Positions 43,692-51,973 of a stretch of DNA of 57,097 nucleotides are shown here, piece after piece. The stretch lies in the NCBI GenBank assembly GCA_021299695.1, contig JAJTEK010000031.1, forward strand, positions 1 to 57,097, written 5' to 3'. The position numbers were made by a program, and so were the translations under genes. Position 1 is the stretch's first letter, and every line of letters begins with the position of its first letter. The notes beneath the pieces are model-generated. The model was given only the letters and a program-made list of their open reading frames with translations. It ran no database searches and was not told the origin of the DNA. Source of the DNA: Pirellula sp. Lineage in GTDB: Bacteria; Planctomycetota; Planctomycetia; Pirellulales; Pirellulaceae.

Positions 43692-46196
43692 ATGTTGCAT
43701 CACCGCGGCTCAGAGCCTAACTCTGAATCTTCCGGACCCACCGGCTCGGATCCTACTGGCGTCAGTTGGACCGGCAAGCTTTTTGGTTCGGTCATGGACT
43801 ATCCCTATTGGTGCCTAGGGCTACTGATCTTGATGACCGGCTTGGCCATCGGAGGCTACCTCGACCCAAATTGGCCACAGAAGCTTCAGGCCCGATGGGC
43901 TCCGAGCCCCGAGAAGACCGAAACGGTTTCTAGCGAAAGTTCGCCGCAAACGGGCACCGCCAAGGCCCCCGGCTCTAACGGTCCAGGGCGACTTGGGCGA
44001 CGAGGAGCGTTCTCCGGATCCGGCGGGCGGGCCGAAGCGGTCTTGGTCGTCAAGTCGCCAGCGATTTTCACTCCCGAAGGCTCCGAAGCGTTTCGCAACG
44101 TGGTCGACCGGGTCGATGGGCTCGCCGAGGTCGCTTCGGTCCGATCGCTCGACCAAGCTCCCCCACTGAATATCTTTGGACTCAGCGAACCGATCCTCCC
44201 CCGCGCGAACGCCTCGCAGCAGCGGTTCGACGTCGCCAAGAAAAAAGCCACCTCGCATCCGCTGGTCGTCGGTCAGATGCTGTCGAGCGACGCCCAAACG
44301 GCACTCGTCGAGATCCAGTACGACTGGCTCTATATTCAGGATAACGCCCAGTGCACCGAGCCGATTTTGGCTGCCGCTCGGCAGGTCGCCAAGGAGCATC
44401 CGAGTGTGCCGATGGAGTTTCACGTCACCGGCAGTGTCCCACTGCGTCTGGTATTGATCAAAAACAACCGGAACAACGAGATCCGTTATCAAGCCATCGG
44501 CTATAGCATGATCTTGCTGATGGCAGCGATCCTATTTCGAGGACTGACGGTCGTTCTAGTCGTTGCGGCCGCACCGGTCATCGGAGTCTTCTGGACCCTT
44601 GGGTTTCTCAGGTATTTCGACCTTCAAGAAAACCCATTTAGCTTTGTGATCCTGCCAGTGCTCCTGAGCCTAGTCGGCTTTACCGACGGGGTGCATATCA
44701 TGATCCACATCCGCAAGTGCATGCGAGAGGGATTGCCTGCCCGGGTTGCTTGCAAACGAACCTTGGAACTCGTCGGACTGGCCTGTTTTCTTACCTCGCT
44801 GACGACCGCCATCGGGATGGGTTCGCTGGCCTGGGCAAACCACCAAATAGTCCGCGAATTCGGTTGGTCCTGTGTTCTAGGGGTCACTGCGACGTGGATT
44901 TCGGTGATGTTGGTTATCCCCTTGATCAGCATGACGCCTTGGAGCAAACGCCTAACCAACGGATCCGAGCGCGATCTGCTGCATCACTTGGTCCAAAGGA
45001 TCGAACCGACGATCGATGGGGTGCTCAGTCGCAAGCGTGCGATGAGTTACTTTGCAATTCTGCTGACCATCGGATTAGGGATCGTCGCCCTTGCACTTCG
45101 ACCCGATGACCGCAAGTCCAGTGCGTTTCCGACCGGGAGCGACGCCCAGCAGTCCTTAGAGCATCTGGATCAAGCGATGCAGGGACTCGACGTGTGCATG
45201 ATCGATGTCAAATGGGATCCGAAGCTACTGAGCGTCTCGCAGGCCGCGCTTGCGATCGAGCAAGTCGAATCGATCCTCAGAAAAGAGCCACTGATCGGTC
45301 ACCCCTTGTCCTTGGTCACCTTGCTCAACGCCTTGCCCGGGGAAGGGAATGTCTTGGACAAACTCTCGATGGCCGAGCTTTTACCACCCCCGCTTCGACA
45401 ACGACTCTTCAACGAAGAGCTATCCACCGCGACGGTCACTTACCGATGCAAAGACCTCGGCACGGCGACCTACAAGCCGACCTACGAGCGGATCGATCAA
45501 GCCTTGCAAGACGTGGTTAGCAAGAATCCTGGTCTATCGATGGAGATGCAAGGCGAAGCGATTTGGCGATGGCGAAATCTCTACACGATTGTCACCGACC
45601 TGACGGCGAGCCTAGGGAGCGCGGCGCTGATTATTTTCGCCGTCCTGGCGATCGCTTATCGATCGCTCCGTCTAGGGCTCATCGCGATCATTCCGAACAT
45701 CCTGCCACTGCTGGCCTCGGCGGCTTATATGGTCATGACCAAGCAGCCGTTGGAGGTCGTGAGCGTCTGCTGCTTTACGATCTGTTTGGGGATTGCCGTC
45801 GACGATACGATCCACTTTATGTCCAGGTATCTCGAAGAGTTCAAGCATGGCGGGACGCATGCCGAGGTGATCAAGCGTTCGTTCCGAGAGGTCGGTACCG
45901 GGATGATGATGACGACGATTGTCTTGGTCGCCGGCTTTAGCTCGGTCTTGACCTCCGACACAAGGGACCATCGCGTTTTCGGAGCCCTCGGGGTGATCAC
46001 CTTGGTCACTGCACTGTTGTGTGATATGTTCCTGCTGCCAGCTCTGCTGGCCTACTTCGATCGAGCCCGAGCGGAGTCCGAAGCTGCACCTAGCCAACCG
46101 ACGAGCGAACCTTCCGTCGGAAACCCGACCCCCGAATCGAATTCCCCTGAATCGAATTCCCTTGAATCGAATGCCCTCGAATCCAATACCCGATAG
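43692..46196 (+). CDS. RND/MMPL superfamily transporter
   Basis: The protein has 834 residues with the RND layout: a first membrane segment (about 36-54), a periplasmic loop, then clusters of five helices around 255-430 and 635-790. Each cluster holds the sterol-sensing-like pattern (VLLSLVGFTDGVHIMIHI with an Asp in the membrane; ICLGIAVDDTIHFMSRYLEEF). These Asp residues carry protons in the family, so substrate export driven by the proton gradient is expected. The C-terminal tail has a short repeat (ESNSPESNSLESNALESN). Its stop is overlapped by the TPR gene by 26 bp. The cargo is unknown; the redoxin-copper protein in front may share the process. Confidence 0.87.
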   Translation: MLHHRGSEPNSESSGPTGSDPTGVSWTGKLFGSVMDYPYWCLGLLILMTGLAIGGYLDPNWPQKLQARWAPSPEKTETVSSESSPQTGTAKAPGSNGPGRLGRRGAFSGSGGRAEAVLVVKSPAIFTPEGSEAFRNVVDRVDGLAEVASVRSLDQAPPLNIFGLSEPILPRANASQQRFDVAKKKATSHPLVVGQMLSSDAQTALVEIQYDWLYIQDNAQCTEPILAAARQVAKEHPSVPMEFHVTGSVPLRLVLIKNNRNNEIRYQAIGYSMILLMAAILFRGLTVVLVVAAAPVIGVFWTLGFLRYFDLQENPFSFVILPVLLSLVGFTDGVHIMIHIRKCMREGLPARVACKRTLELVGLACFLTSLTTAIGMGSLAWANHQIVREFGWSCVLGVTATWISVMLVIPLISMTPWSKRLTNGSERDLLHHLVQRIEPTIDGVLSRKRAMSYFAILLTIGLGIVALALRPDDRKSSAFPTGSDAQQSLEHLDQAMQGLDVCMIDVKWDPKLLSVSQAALAIEQVESILRKEPLIGHPLSLVTLLNALPGEGNVLDKLSMAELLPPPLRQRLFNEELSTATVTYRCKDLGTATYKPTYERIDQALQDVVSKNPGLSMEMQGEAIWRWRNLYTIVTDLTASLGSAALIIFAVLAIAYRSLRLGLIAIIPNILPLLASAAYMVMTKQPLEVVSVCCFTICLGIAVDDTIHFMSRYLEEFKHGGTHAEVIKRSFREVGTGMMMTTIVLVAGFSSVLTSDTRDHRVFGALGVITLVTALLCDMFLLPALLAYFDRARAESEAAPSQPTSEPSVGNPTPESNSPESNSLESNALESNTR

Positions 46197-47577
46197 CCAG
46201 CAAAAACTCGTTGCTGCTTGGCGGATCCACCAACAAGGAAACACCGCAGCAGCAAGGCAAACCTACGAAGAGATACTCAAGCAAGAACCAGGCAACGCAA
46301 ACGCTTGGTGTTTTTTAGGCATTGCACTGCATGATCAGCGTGATTATCCCAATGCGGTGCAAGCCTATGAGCGTGCACTCAGGCTCCAGCCGGCGTTTCC
46401 GATCGCACTGAACAACCTGGGAAATTCCCTGCGTTATCTAGGCCGTATCGACGAATCCGACCAACGCTTTCAGCAAGCGATCGATCTGAAGCCTGATTAC
46501 TTCAATGCGTACCGCAATCGAGGTACCCTTCATGCTTGGACCGGACGGATCGATCTGGCGCTCAAGTACTACGCCGATGCGATGCGTTTGCACCCCCAAG
46601 ACGCAGAGCTCCACCGGAACTTAGGGGTCATCAGCTTGCTGCAAGGTAACTTCGAGGAAGGCTGGAAAGAGTATCGCCATCGATGGAACTGCGCCGAGTC
46701 GATCCAGCATCGCTATACGCAACCCAAATGGACCGGGCAAAATTTGCAAGGCAAAACGATCTTGCTCTACGCCGAGCAGGGACTCGGAGATACGATCCAT
46801 TTCGTTCGCTACGCAAAGATCCTGCAAGACCAGGGTGCACGGACGATCGTCCATGCACAAGCTCCTTTGATGGCCCTGCTCCAAGGCTGCGATGGGATCA
46901 ACACCCTGTTGCCAAATACTTGGCAAATCGACCAACCATTCGACTACCACTGTTCGCTGATCGACGCGGCCGATGTGCTCGGGACAAATCTGAGCAATAT
47001 CCCCGGCCAAGTCCCTTACTTGAACCCTACGGCGAGTCTTGTCGGCTACTGGAAACGCCAGCTCGATCTACTTCTTCCCCCAGCCAAGCGGCGCATCGGG
47101 TTGGTCTGGCAGGGAAATCCCGACCACCAAGCCGATATGTTCCGGTCGTTACCTTTGTCGTCACTCGAGCCTCTGAGCCAATTGGACGACGTGCAATTGA
47201 TCAGTTTGCAATTCGGTAAAGGGAGCGAGCAGATTAAGCAATGGAAAGGATCCAAGCCCATCCATACACTGCCTGAACAGGTCGATCGAACCAGCGGCGC
47301 GTTCATGGACACCGCCGCGATTGTGCATCATCTCGACTGGATCGTCACAAGCGATACCTCGATGGCGCACCTCGCAGGGGCTCTTGCTAGGCCAACGCTG
47401 GTTCTCTTGGGATTCACCCCCGATTGGCGATGGCTTTTGGACCGCGACGATAGCCCTTGGTATCCATCGCTCCGACTCGTGCGTCAACAACGCATCGGAG
47501 AGTGGGACAGTGTCGGTAGGCAAGCTGCCGACTTCTTAGCAACAGCATTTCGTTCTTCGGAAGCATCCAGAGCATGA
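46171..47577 (+). CDS. TPR protein with GT9-like glycosyltransferase domain
   Basis: The protein has 468 residues from ATG 46171, inside the end of the RND gene. The upstream part of the frame lies in that gene's repetitive tail and is not likely coding. Residues about 10-180 hold four or five tetratricopeptide repeats (WCFLGIALHDQRDYPNAVQAYERALRLQP and following). Residues about 205-460 resemble the ADP-heptose transferase fold: LLYAEQGLGDTIHFVRY, RIGLVWQGNPDHQADMFRSLP, and the donor-site VTSDTSMAHLAGALARPTLVLL. It may glycosylate proteins or glycolipids. Its stop overlaps the Dus start (ATGA). Confidence 0.87.
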   Translation: MPSNPIPDSQQKLVAAWRIHQQGNTAAARQTYEEILKQEPGNANAWCFLGIALHDQRDYPNAVQAYERALRLQPAFPIALNNLGNSLRYLGRIDESDQRFQQAIDLKPDYFNAYRNRGTLHAWTGRIDLALKYYADAMRLHPQDAELHRNLGVISLLQGNFEEGWKEYRHRWNCAESIQHRYTQPKWTGQNLQGKTILLYAEQGLGDTIHFVRYAKILQDQGARTIVHAQAPLMALLQGCDGINTLLPNTWQIDQPFDYHCSLIDAADVLGTNLSNIPGQVPYLNPTASLVGYWKRQLDLLLPPAKRRIGLVWQGNPDHQADMFRSLPLSSLEPLSQLDDVQLISLQFGKGSEQIKQWKGSKPIHTLPEQVDRTSGAFMDTAAIVHHLDWIVTSDTSMAHLAGALARPTLVLLGFTPDWRWLLDRDDSPWYPSLRLVRQQRIGEWDSVGRQAADFLATAFRSSEASRA

Positions 47578-48638
47578 TTCAAGGCATTGCCCCGCTACAG
47601 ATCGGCAATGTTCCGATCGGTTTTCCGGTAGTCCAAGCCGCCTTGAGCGGCTATAGCGACTGGGCCATGCGGCTCATTGCGCGTCGCATGGGGGCTTCGT
47701 ATTCGCTTTGCGAGGTCATGCTCGATCAGTTCCTCGTCAGCTTGAAAGACCGCAAAAAAACCCAGCATTTTTTGTACAATACCCCAGAGGAGCATCCCGT
47801 AGCTGGCCAACTCATGGGGGCCGAGCCCGAGCAGTTTTCCCTCGGTGCCCAGAAACTCGTCGAAGCGGGCTTTAGCGTCATCGATATCAATTTCGGTTGT
47901 CCGGTGCGCAAGGTCCTAGGGCGTTGCCGAGGCGGTTTCCACCTCAGTCAGCCTGCCGTCGCCTTAGAAATCGTTCGCCGAACACGCGATATCGTTCCAC
48001 CAGAAATCCCCGTGACGATCAAGATGCGTCGCGGGATCGACGACACCCAGGAGAGCCGAGATCACTTCTACGAAATTCTCGACGGTGCCTTCGGATACAA
48101 CATCTCAGCCATCACCGTCCATGGACGGACCGTCCAACAACGGTACATCGGACCGAGCCGCTGGTCCTTTCTCAAAGAGGTAAAAGCGCACGTCGGCAAA
48201 GATAAAATCATCCTTGGAAGCGGTGACCTATTCTCGGCCGAAGACTGCTTGCGCATGATGCTCGAGACCGGGGTCGATGGCGTGACGGTTGCCCGAGGCT
48301 GCATCGGCAATCCATGGATCTTTGAACAAACCCGAGCGATCTTTGATGGAAAGCCGCTCCCGGCCCCCCCGAGCGTCCATCAGCAACGCGAGGTGATGCT
48401 CGAACACTTTCGGCTCGCTGAACAACTCTATGGACCCGAGCGTGCCGGGGTCCCAATGCGGAAATTCGGAATCAAATACTCCGCCTCACACCCCGAAGGC
48501 TTACAGGTTCGAGAACACTTCGTCCGAGTGAAAAATTTTGACGAATGGAAAGCTGTCCTCGATCGATGGTACAGCGAGGATCGTCCCGGAGTATTCCCGA
48601 GCCGGATCCTCTATGAGCAGGAGCAAGAGTGCGGATGA
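47574..48638 (+). CDS. tRNA-dihydrouridine synthase
   Basis: The protein has 354 residues, normal for Dus. The FMN-barrel motifs are PVVQAALSGYSDWAMR near the start, DINFGCPVRKV with the catalytic-position Cys109, IKMRRGIDD, ITVHGRT, and GSGDLFSAEDCLRMM...GVTVARGCIGNPWIFEQ. It reduces uridines in tRNA using FMN and NAD(P)H. The usual glycine-rich segment after the GCP motif is altered here (GRCRGGFHLSQ), so the subfamily (DusB-like or other) is left open. Overlaps of 4 bp with the genes on both sides show a tight operon. Confidence 0.93.
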   Translation: MIQGIAPLQIGNVPIGFPVVQAALSGYSDWAMRLIARRMGASYSLCEVMLDQFLVSLKDRKKTQHFLYNTPEEHPVAGQLMGAEPEQFSLGAQKLVEAGFSVIDINFGCPVRKVLGRCRGGFHLSQPAVALEIVRRTRDIVPPEIPVTIKMRRGIDDTQESRDHFYEILDGAFGYNISAITVHGRTVQQRYIGPSRWSFLKEVKAHVGKDKIILGSGDLFSAEDCLRMMLETGVDGVTVARGCIGNPWIFEQTRAIFDGKPLPAPPSVHQQREVMLEHFRLAEQLYGPERAGVPMRKFGIKYSASHPEGLQVREHFVRVKNFDEWKAVLDRWYSEDRPGVFPSRILYEQEQECG

Positions 48639-49042
48639 GTAAACGCCCCGAGCCACACCGGATTTCGTTGGCACGAGGCTGGAAGTATTCCAAGGATTGG
48701 CAGCGTTTTTTTCATAAGCCCACCAATCTATGCCAGCAGAGTGTCGTTCGATTGCGGATCGAGAGCGACCGCGCCTTGCAATCAGCCCGGCTCAACGGTC
48801 AGATCCTCGCGACAAGCCAGGAACCGGTGACAATTCAGGGACCGGTGACAATTCAGGAACCGGCATCGAGCCACACGAGCGATTCAGGTGCTGAGAATTC
48901 CTTCCGCTTCGGGTATGATTGGGAGATCACCTCGGCGGTCCGAGCCCGCAACGAACTCGTGCTCGGTTGGCCGAACCCCGATCCGAAAACCCAAGAATCC
49001 GAACCGCAGATTGAAGTATGGCTAGAGATATTCGATCCCTGA
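48635..49042 (+). CDS. Small beta-rich protein of unknown function
   Basis: The protein has 135 residues from ATG 48635, which overlaps the Dus stop (ATGA); its last 25 bp overlap the DUF1080 gene. The pattern (RISLARGWKYSK, VRLRIESDRALQSARLNGQIL, FGYDWEITSAVRARNELVLGW) resembles the jelly-roll sugar-binding module of glycoside hydrolase family 2, but it lacks a catalytic domain. An EPVTIQGPVTIQEP stretch comes from a local DNA duplication. No signal peptide is seen. Function is not known; the resemblance is weak. Confidence 0.65.
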   Translation: MSKRPEPHRISLARGWKYSKDWQRFFHKPTNLCQQSVVRLRIESDRALQSARLNGQILATSQEPVTIQGPVTIQEPASSHTSDSGAENSFRFGYDWEITSAVRARNELVLGWPNPDPKTQESEPQIEVWLEIFDP

Positions 49043-50322
49043 TCCAGGCAACCTCGCTAGGGCTGTTGTCTGCGAGTGTTGCAATGTGTTATGTCTTCGG
49101 TGGCTACAACTCCGGTGGCTACAACAACCAAGCCACCCTAGGTGCACCTTGGGTCCAAGACCCCAAGCCTGCCAAGACCGACAAACCTGCCGAGCCCCCC
49201 CTCGATGAATCGGTCAATGTCGAGGCGTTGCTCGAATCCCGCCTCGCAACCGAAGATCTCGATCTGGGTTGGATCCGATTGTTTGACGGCCAATCACTTC
49301 TAGGTTGGAAAGCCACTTCCGAAGTCGATTGGAAAGTCCAAGATGGAGCGATCGTAGCGACCGAAGGCAAGGCAGGATTCCTTCTGACCGAGGTGCGCTT
49401 TAGCGACTACGAAATCGAATTGGAGTTTCTTGCCCAGGACAAGACCAACAGCGGCCTGTTCCTCCGAACCGCAGAGTCAGTCGTTGACCCTGCCAAGGAC
49501 TGCTACGAAATCAATATAGCACCGCAGGACAATCCATTCCCAACCGGTTCGATCGTCGGTCGAGCCAAAGTCACCGAACAAGTCACCGCGCCGGAGGCTG
49601 AACAGTGGCATTCCTTGCACGCACTGGTAGACCAGGATCATATCCAAGTCTGGGTCAATGGGCAGCAGGCGACGGACTACAAAGACACCTCGGGCTTGAC
49701 CGCCGGAAAGATCGGACTTCAATTTCGGGAGGGACCCATCAAGTTCCGGAATATCCGTTTGCGACCCATCGGTTACAGCGTATTGCCCAAAGCCGACAAG
49801 AGCGATTGGAACGAGCCAGCAGGTGAGATCAAGGCGACGTTTACCGATACCGGTACGATCATGCTCAAGGGTGGTCGCGGGCACATCGAGCTCTTGCAGC
49901 CCCATGCGAACCTTTGCCTCCAAGCAACCGCGCTGACGCTGACTCAGAATGTCAACTCGGGGATCTTCTTTCGCTGCATTCCCGGCGAAGACATGAATGG
50001 ATACGAGTGCCAGATCCATCACGGCTTCAAAGAGGATCGACGCAGGGCCGTCGATGCGGGCTCCGGATCGATCTTCCGTCGACAAAATGCCAAGGCGGTA
50101 TTGAGCGACGAGGACAAGCCGGTACACATCACCATCGTGGCCGACGGGCCAACGATCGCCACGTGGGTCGAGGGGGTCCCGGTCGTCTCCTGGACCGATA
50201 CGCGAGCTCCCAACGAGAATCCACGCAAAGGACTACGCACCGAAGCCGGTACGATCATGCTTCAGGGCCATGATCCAGGCTCCGAAGTCGAGTTCCGCTC
50301 GCTGTTGATCAGCCCACTGTAA
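49018..50322 (+). CDS. Secreted protein with two DUF1080 (3-keto-disaccharide hydrolase-like) domains
   Basis: The protein has 434 residues. An N-terminal signal (about 8-30) and a Pro/Lys/Asp-rich linker precede two concanavalin-like domains. The first (about 80-245) has IRLFDGQSLLGWKATSEVDWKVQDGAIVA, and later NSGLFLRTA and KFRNIRLRPIG. The second (about 265-433) has NSGIFFRCIPGEDMNGYECQIHHGF and EVEFRSLLI. DUF1080 proteins include lyases or hydrolases of 3-keto-glycosides and are abundant in planctomycetes. The doubled form is less usual. It follows the small beta-rich protein with a 25-bp overlap. Confidence 0.9.
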   Translation: MARDIRSLIQATSLGLLSASVAMCYVFGGYNSGGYNNQATLGAPWVQDPKPAKTDKPAEPPLDESVNVEALLESRLATEDLDLGWIRLFDGQSLLGWKATSEVDWKVQDGAIVATEGKAGFLLTEVRFSDYEIELEFLAQDKTNSGLFLRTAESVVDPAKDCYEINIAPQDNPFPTGSIVGRAKVTEQVTAPEAEQWHSLHALVDQDHIQVWVNGQQATDYKDTSGLTAGKIGLQFREGPIKFRNIRLRPIGYSVLPKADKSDWNEPAGEIKATFTDTGTIMLKGGRGHIELLQPHANLCLQATALTLTQNVNSGIFFRCIPGEDMNGYECQIHHGFKEDRRRAVDAGSGSIFRRQNAKAVLSDEDKPVHITIVADGPTIATWVEGVPVVSWTDTRAPNENPRKGLRTEAGTIMLQGHDPGSEVEFRSLLISPL

Positions 50323-50363
50323 TTTCAACCAGCATCCCTTCGGTCTTCCACATCGGATCGGAC

Positions 50364-51737
50364 ATGGAACAAGTGACCCAGGATGCATTGCGGGTTTGGC
50401 AAGCTGGCGTCGATGCGGTCCGCGCCGATCGCGTGATCCGTGAACAGGTGCGATGGGATGGACGGATACTTGAAATCCAACAAACGCGGTTGGATTTAGC
50501 GCATGCCAAGCGGTGGATTATCGTCGGGGCCGGCAAGGCCGCAGGTGGGATGCTCGAAGGGGTGCTTCAGGTCCTCGAGGGGACCGAAGAGCACCCTAGG
50601 CTTTGTGGTTGGATCAATCTTCCCGAGGGCTCGATACCCGAGCGATTGAAGCGTCGGGCAGGAGGTATTGAGATTTGCGAGGCCAGGCCTGCAGGGGTCA
50701 ATGAGCCGACGGCCAAGGTGGTCGATGGGACAAGGGAAATTCTACGGCTCATCGATCAAGCGACCTCGGAGGATGTAGTTCTCTTTCTCCTTAGCGGGGG
50801 GGGCTCGGCGTTGCTCTGCGCCCCGGTCGAGTGGATGAGCTTAGAGACCAAGGTAGCGATCACCCGTCGGCTATCGAGTCGCGGGGCTCGGATTCAGGAA
50901 CTCAACGCAGTTCGCAGGGCGATCAGTCAAGTCAAAGGAGGAGGGTTGGCAAGGCGATCTCGGGCGGGCCAACTCATAACGCTTGTGATCTCCGATGTGC
51001 TCGGGGATCCCTTGGAGATGATCGGATCGGGTCCGACGGTTCTCGAGCCAGCACCCGATGGTGCGCTGGCAGCAAGGATACTTCAGCGATACGCTCCGGA
51101 TGAATTCCCAGAGGTCGTAGCAAGGCTCACACAGGGGGAACTCAATCAGGGTGAACTCACTCAGGCGGGGAAACGGCAAGAGTTGCAGGACCAAGCCCAG
51201 GGGAAATCGGCGAATACGTTTGTTCTGGCAAACAATGCGAGGGCCGTCGAGGCTGCAGTGCGCGAGGCGCAGAGGCTCGGGTACCGGGTTCAGAGCGAGT
51301 CTCGGGTCGAAGGAGAAGGAACTGCCGACCAGGTGGGTCAGGAGTTGGCCGCGATCGTTAAGGAGCTTGAACCAGGCTCTGGGTGGATCAGCGGAGGGGA
51401 ACCGACGGTGGTTTTACCGGACGTGGCGGTGCGGGGCGTCGGTGGTCGAAATCAGCATGTGGTCCTAAAGGCAGGGAGTGAATTGTTGGGGGACATTCCG
51501 ACGTCATTTGCATTGGTCTCTGGCGGAACCGACGGGGAGGACGGCGCGACGCAGGCGGCCGGAGCTTGGATTGACCATGAGTGGCTCGATCGGAGCGTTG
51601 CGAGTCGATACGAGATCCTAGAGGCCTTAGTGCGGTGCGATTCGAACACGGTCCTGAGTGCGACGGGTCATGTCCTTTTGACGGGTCCGACCCACACGAA
51701 CGTATGCGATTTGCGTGTCGTTCTGCGTGGCTTTTGA
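50364..51737 (+). CDS. Glycerate kinase (GckA/MOFRL type)
   Basis: The protein has 457 residues. It begins with a GckA-like helical region (TQDALRVWQAGVDAV) and has WIIVGAGKAAGGMLEG, VVLFLLSGGGSALLCAP (nucleotide loop), LVISDVLGDPLEMIGSGPT, and the C-terminal MOFRL block with LVSGGTDGEDGATQAAGAWID and TGPTHTNVCDLRV. It phosphorylates D-glycerate to 2-phosphoglycerate, linking sugar-acid breakdown to glycolysis. It lies 41 bp after the double-DUF1080 gene and ends the plus-strand run. A short DNA repeat (GGGGAACTCAATCAGGGTGA) gives ELNQGELTQ near residue 260. Confidence 0.93.
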   Translation: MEQVTQDALRVWQAGVDAVRADRVIREQVRWDGRILEIQQTRLDLAHAKRWIIVGAGKAAGGMLEGVLQVLEGTEEHPRLCGWINLPEGSIPERLKRRAGGIEICEARPAGVNEPTAKVVDGTREILRLIDQATSEDVVLFLLSGGGSALLCAPVEWMSLETKVAITRRLSSRGARIQELNAVRRAISQVKGGGLARRSRAGQLITLVISDVLGDPLEMIGSGPTVLEPAPDGALAARILQRYAPDEFPEVVARLTQGELNQGELTQAGKRQELQDQAQGKSANTFVLANNARAVEAAVREAQRLGYRVQSESRVEGEGTADQVGQELAAIVKELEPGSGWISGGEPTVVLPDVAVRGVGGRNQHVVLKAGSELLGDIPTSFALVSGGTDGEDGATQAAGAWIDHEWLDRSVASRYEILEALVRCDSNTVLSATGHVLLTGPTHTNVCDLRVVLRGF

Positions 51738-51794
51738 GCAAGCCCCCCAATCGCACCGGCCATCGTTTTTGAAGTTGCGCAGCTTTGGCTTTTA

Positions 51795-51860
51795 TCGTAC
51801 TCGTACTCAATGAAATGGTACTCGTACTCGTACTCGATGCCGTATCTTCGAGTACGAAAA
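51795..51860. repeat. Short copy of the GTACTC inverted-repeat family
   Basis: Tandem hexamers TCGTACTCGTACTC (51795-51808) and GGTACTCGTACTCGTACTCG (51817-51836) are followed by a short opposite arm CTTCGAGTACGAAAA (51846-51860). It lies between the convergent glycerate kinase and lpxB genes, where a transcript hairpin could act as a terminator. It matches the left arm at 41047-41093 but has lost most of the right arm. The remaining gap to 51973 shows no gene. Confidence 0.8.
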
Positions 51861-51973
51861 GCCAGGGAAAACATCGATTGAAACTCCGAAACATGCGGAT
51901 AGCGCAACTTCAAAGACCCCCCCATCGCAGATCTCCCAGAGATCCACGGCTGTTTAACTCCCCTTGCCTCGGG

